From: Hyphomicrobiaceae bacterium
GTDB lineage: Bacteria; Pseudomonadota; Alphaproteobacteria; Rhizobiales; Hyphomicrobiaceae
Assembly (NCBI GenBank): GCA_013214245.1
Contig: JABSQE010000151.1
Span: forward strand, 1-8,469
Direction: 5' to 3'
DNA length: 8,469 nucleotides
Below are positions 5,321-8,469 of the stretch, one piece after another (positions within the stretch are counted from its first letter, which is position 1; the number at the start of each line of letters is the position of its first letter). Under the pieces are notes generated by a model that worked only from the letters and a program-made list of their open reading frames with translations, made no database searches and was not told where the DNA came from. Position numbers and translations under genes: made by a program.

Positions 5321-5962
5321 TCAAAACTCTACACCAGCCTGAGCACTGATGCCGGAACTAAACGGATGCTTAAGTAATCTCATATCAGTGGCTAAATCCG
5401 CTAAAGCGATTAAATCTTTATGGGCATTACGCCCTGTAATAATAACGTGAGTATTATGTGGTCTTTTTATTTTTAAAAAAGCCAACACTTCTTCAAGTCG
5501 TATATAGTTATAATGAATAGCAACACTCAATTCATCTAGCACAACCATATTAATATTTGGATCACATATCAACAGCTGCGCCTTTTTCCATGCGGCTTGA
5601 GCCCGTGAGATATCACGCTCAAGATTCTGTGTCTCCCAGGTAAAACCATCTCCCATAGTATAAAACTGACACAGGTGTGAAAAATGTTTTTTTATAAGAT
5701 TACGCTCACCAGTTTCCATTCCCCCTTTGATAAATTGTATCACCGCTGATGGTATACCATGTGCGATTGCACGAAATATCATACCAAAAGCTGCAGTTGA
5801 TTTACCTTTTCCCTTACCAGTAAAAACTAATAACAAGCCTTGGTTTCTAGTTTTAGTAGCTATAATTTTGTCACGTATAGCTTTCTTTTTCGCCATCTTT
5901 CGTTCGTGATCTTCACTAGCAGCGGCCGCAGTAGCTGAAGATAATTCAATATTGTTGGTCAT
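5321..5962 (-). CDS. cobO: Cob(I)yrinic acid a,c-diamide adenosyltransferase (CobO/BtuR/CobA type)
   Basis: Transfers the 5'-deoxyadenosyl group of ATP to reduced corrinoid, making the Co-C bond of adenosylcobalamin precursors; cytosolic. 213 residues, the normal length. The P-loop GKGKGKST (49-56) is the unusual phosphate loop of this family. Further signatures are IQFIKGGMETGE (76-87), GDGFTWET (104-111), the Walker-B-like VLDELSVAIHY (141-151), ITGRNA (175-180) and KHPFSSGISAQAGVEF at the C-terminus, all characteristic. The N-terminal 40 residues are a variable basic region, as in relatives. The ATG at 5962 has AAAGAG about 6 bases upstream, and an in-frame stop lies at 5987-5989, so the start is secure. 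It is 56 bases downstream of cobN, the usual alphaproteobacterial order, and probably in one transcript. It appears intact. Confidence 0.96.
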   Translation of the reverse strand: MTNNIELSSATAAAASEDHERKMAKKKAIRDKIIATKTRNQGLLLVFTGKGKGKSTAAFGMIFRAIAHGIPSAVIQFIKGGMETGERNLIKKHFSHLCQFYTMGDGFTWETQNLERDISRAQAAWKKAQLLICDPNINMVVLDELSVAIHYNYIRLEEVLAFLKIKRPHNTHVIITGRNAHKDLIALADLATDMRLLKHPFSSGISAQAGVEF

Positions 5963-6014
5963 TCGGAGCTCTTTTATAATTAATAGTTATTTTTAAAACA
6001 CCTAAGATATGATG

Positions 6015-6020
6015 CCTCCT
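6015..6020 (-). promoter_or_regulatory. Orphan perfect Shine-Dalgarno at the cobN stop
   Basis: On the minus strand AGGAGG overlaps the cobN TAG stop. No ATG, GTG or TTG follows at 4-12 bases; the next gene, cobO, starts 52 bases further on with its own weaker site. It may be a relic of an earlier cobO start closer to cobN. Confidence 0.35.
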
Positions 6021-8469
6021 AAAATGTTTTGTCTTGTGTAAGCTGAGCGAGCATGTTGGAAATGCTATTACGTCTAGGAGACCATAGTCTACGCTGGATG
6101 GCTTCCTCAAATTTTTCGGCAATCTCTATAAGTGCGTCTTTATTATTTTTTTCAAGAAATTCGCGCACTATATCATCCTCAATATATGCCTTATAAAGAA
6201 CATCAAAATGATGATCACCAACGGAATTGGTAGTTGCAGCAAAAGCAAAAAGATAATCTACTGTAGCTGCAATCTCAAATGCACCTTTATAACCATGGCG
6301 CATAACACCCGCAAGCCATTTTGGATTAGATGCACGGCCACGAACTACACGCCCAATTTCTTCCTCTAAAACCCGTACAATAGGACGCTCTGGACGGGAG
6401 TGGTCGTTAAAATATACCGGCACAGATCTGCCAGATAATGATTTATTAGCCACACAAAGTCCACCAGCAAATTGATAATAGTCATCGCTATCTAGAAGAT
6501 CATGTTCGCGATTGTCCTGGTTATGCAACACTGCGTCAATTGAAGCAATTCGTGTTTTAAAGGCATTTTGGTCTGCTCGTCCTTCCTGGCCGCCACCGTA
6601 AGCATAATGTCCCCAAGTGAGATAAGCATCTGCAAGATCATTTTCATCATTCCAGATCTTTTCATCCAACAATGTTTGTAATCCTGCTCCATAACCGGTA
6701 GGCATTGTACTAAACACACGGCTTGTTGCCTGTCGCCTAGCTGTTTCTGCGCTCAAACCTTTACTAATCAAGCCTTTAATATCTTCCTTAACACATGCAG
6801 CGAGTGGATTATCTATTGTTGTTTCCTCAAGATTTGCAACTGCTTGTACAGCACTATCCAAAAGGTCTATCTGTGCCGGAAATGCATCACGAAAAAAACC
6901 AGACATGCGGAATGTTACATCTACGCGCGGCCGGCCAAGTTTGACGAGTGGTATGATCTCAAAACCAATGACACGACCAGATGCTGCTTCCCAAGTTGGG
7001 CTCACCCCCATTAATGCAAGTGCTTGAGCAATGTCGTCACCACCGGTACGCATGTTCGAAGTTCCCCATGCACTAATTGCAACGGCTCGCGGCCAATCTC
7101 CATGATCTTGGCAATAACGTTCTATTACTCGCTCAGCTGATTTGCGCCCCAACTCCCATGCAGCTCGTGTCGGAAGGATGCGGCTATCTAATGAGAAAAA
7201 ATTCCTTCCTGTTGGCAACACATCCGGACGCCCTCTTGTTGGTGCCCCAGAGGGACCAGGCTCTATAAAACAACCATCAAGTGCTGACAGAATACCTGCC
7301 AATTCTCGTTTGCCAGATTGGTCAAGACTAGGTGCTAAATCATTAATAATCCATTTCAAAACGAGGCGTGTCTGTATCCATTCCAGTTCAGGTGCGAACT
7401 CCCCTGAAATAAGTGCTGCTGCAAGCAGCTCCAAACGTTCAACAGTATCTCCCGCTGTACGCCAGGGCTGAGTTGAGACCCGCAATAAATGACGTGGTCT
7501 GTTGCCTGTCCAATTAGCTGCAGATTTGCAATCCAGTGGATTAAAATGGCTCAAACCAAGATCATTTGCTAGAGCTTGCAGTATTGACATGTTCTGACCA
7601 TTAGAACTACCACGCGGCACACGCGCTAAAGCTAATAGCGTATCTGTTCTCATTCGGCCAACGGGAGAAGAGCCGAGTATATGTAAACCATCACGGATTT
7701 GCATCTCTTTAAGATCGCACAAATGGCTATCTAGAGCTTGCAGTATCTCGTAACCACTATCTTTGATATTGAAACCACAATCTCGATCCAACCCTAAGCG
7801 AATAGAAGTATTTATAATTTCTTGTTCGAGGAATTTTTGCCTCGGCTGATCAATTCCGGCCGCATCATAAAATTCGTCAATCAGAACTTCAAGTTCGGCC
7901 GTTGGTCCGTGGCTTTCTGCTCTTGTCATGGCTGGCATAAGATGATCAATAATAACGGCTGATGTACGCCGTTTTGCCTGGCTGCCTTCGCCAGGATCAT
8001 TTACAATAAAAGGATAGATGTTGGGAAGTACCCCTAGCGCAACCTCAGGGAAGCAATCCTGAGAAAGGGCCAACGCGTTTCCGGGCAGCCACTCTAAATT
8101 CCCGTGTTTTCCGAGATGAATAACTGCGTGCACGCCAGCACATCTTCGAAGCCAAAAGTAGAATGCCAAATAGTTGTGCGGTGGTGGAAGAGCTGGGTCA
8201 TGGTAGCTAGATTTAGGATCTAAATTATATCCCCTGGCAGGCTGAATTGCAACAATCACATTCCCATAGCGTATAGCAGCAATAGGGAATGCGTTGCCTA
8301 TGCATGACGGATCATCTGCTGCTTTACACCAGCGCGACTCTATGGACGCACGTACGGTATCAGGTAATCCGAAAAATAAGTCCTGATAAACTGTGAGAGG
8401 TAATTTTTCATGTATTTGACGCCCATGTACTGTGGCATTCGTAGGTCCACGTTTCAGTTGTTCAATTAA
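6019..8469 (-). CDS. cobN: Cobaltochelatase subunit CobN, N-terminal part outside the window
   Basis: Large catalytic subunit of the ATP-dependent aerobic cobaltochelatase CobNST, which inserts cobalt into hydrogenobyrinic acid a,c-diamide. 816 residues are visible. The frame continues without a stop to the window edge through family sequence (GPTNA, LPLTVYQDLFFGLPD, YGNVIVAIQPARGYN), so the GTG at 8259 is not the start; about 430-450 N-terminal residues should lie beyond, judging by the usual 1250-1300 total. The Mg-chelatase H/CobN signatures are HLGKHGNLEWLPG (118-130 of the visible part), PFIVNDPGEGSQAKRRTSAV, WGTSNMRTGGDDIAQAL, GFEIIPLVKLGRPRVDVT and TWGHYAYGGGQEG. The C-terminus is complete, ending in TAG (6019-6021). 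No internal stop or frameshift. It is the most G+C-rich stretch here (about 50% in places), indicating strong constraint. cobO follows 56 bases downstream. CobS and CobT are not in the window. Confidence 0.97.
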   Translation of the reverse strand, partial: LIEQLKRGPTNATVHGRQIHEKLPLTVYQDLFFGLPDTVRASIESRWCKAADDPSCIGNAFPIAAIRYGNVIVAIQPARGYNLDPKSSYHDPALPPPHNYLAFYFWLRRCAGVHAVIHLGKHGNLEWLPGNALALSQDCFPEVALGVLPNIYPFIVNDPGEGSQAKRRTSAVIIDHLMPAMTRAESHGPTAELEVLIDEFYDAAGIDQPRQKFLEQEIINTSIRLGLDRDCGFNIKDSGYEILQALDSHLCDLKEMQIRDGLHILGSSPVGRMRTDTLLALARVPRGSSNGQNMSILQALANDLGLSHFNPLDCKSAANWTGNRPRHLLRVSTQPWRTAGDTVERLELLAAALISGEFAPELEWIQTRLVLKWIINDLAPSLDQSGKRELAGILSALDGCFIEPGPSGAPTRGRPDVLPTGRNFFSLDSRILPTRAAWELGRKSAERVIERYCQDHGDWPRAVAISAWGTSNMRTGGDDIAQALALMGVSPTWEAASGRVIGFEIIPLVKLGRPRVDVTFRMSGFFRDAFPAQIDLLDSAVQAVANLEETTIDNPLAACVKEDIKGLISKGLSAETARRQATSRVFSTMPTGYGAGLQTLLDEKIWNDENDLADAYLTWGHYAYGGGQEGRADQNAFKTRIASIDAVLHNQDNREHDLLDSDDYYQFAGGLCVANKSLSGRSVPVYFNDHSRPERPIVRVLEEEIGRVVRGRASNPKWLAGVMRHGYKGAFEIAATVDYLFAFAATTNSVGDHHFDVLYKAYIEDDIVREFLEKNNKDALIEIAEKFEEAIQRRLWSPRRNSISNMLAQLTQDKTF

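Noticed and set aside
5727..5909. Plus-strand frame inside cobO
   Set aside because: Antisense shadow of a clearly identified gene.
6492..6719. Minus-strand frame inside cobN in another phase
   Set aside because: Out-of-frame shadow of cobN, which is intact through this stretch.
7077..7471. Two overlapping plus-strand frames inside cobN
   Set aside because: They lie antisense to conserved CobN sequence and have no independent support.

Overview
The window reads as a piece of an alphaproteobacterial chromosome, probably from a Rhodospirillales-like lineage that is losing DNA. Markers are a near-perfect CtrA master cell-cycle regulator, a FliJ of the alphaproteobacterial type, the alphaproteobacteria-restricted TIGR02186 membrane protein next to a TauE/SafE transporter, and aerobic cobalamin genes in the order cobN-cobO. 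Coding sequence covers about 73% of the window. The gaps are large and AT-rich (about 27-35% G+C), while conserved coding stretches reach about 50% G+C. That contrast is typical of an alphaproteobacterium undergoing AT-biased reduction, for example a host-associated symbiont. The species cannot be fixed from this sequence alone.

Layout. 1-1326 (+): the C-terminal half of a TSUP (TauE/SafE) exporter, cut by the window edge, with its stop codon directly abutting the start of a TIGR02186-family membrane-anchored protein. 1327-1443: a short convergent gap with a long nested inverted repeat. 1444-2100 (-): a glyoxalase-II-like metallo-beta-lactamase-fold hydrolase. 2101-2872: gene-free AT-rich DNA with a G+C-richer patch that may be a gene remnant. 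2873-3577 (-): ctrA, preceded by a cluster of TTAA half-sites. 3578-4737: a 1.16-kb gene-free divergent region with several hairpins, short repeats and a palindrome. 4738-5103 (+): fliJ. 5104-5320: a convergent gap with a good bidirectional rho-independent terminator. 5321-8469 (-): cobO and then, upstream of it, cobN, which runs off the right edge.

How the genes fit together. CobN (cobalt insertion into hydrogenobyrinic acid a,c-diamide) and CobO (corrinoid adenosylation) are consecutive actors in late aerobic B12 synthesis and form one transcription unit. CtrA, with its phospho-acceptor Asp51, winged-helix DNA-binding domain and C-terminal Ala-Ala, looks fully functional. FliJ, a flagellar export chaperone, is the only flagellar gene here and is divergent from ctrA. 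The TSUP and TIGR02186 pair is a recurrent alphaproteobacterial module of unknown physiology. No mobile element, CRISPR array, rRNA or tRNA was seen. I found no clearly novel system. The best candidates for a second look are the structured convergent gap at 1340-1439 and the hairpin-rich ctrA-fliJ gap.
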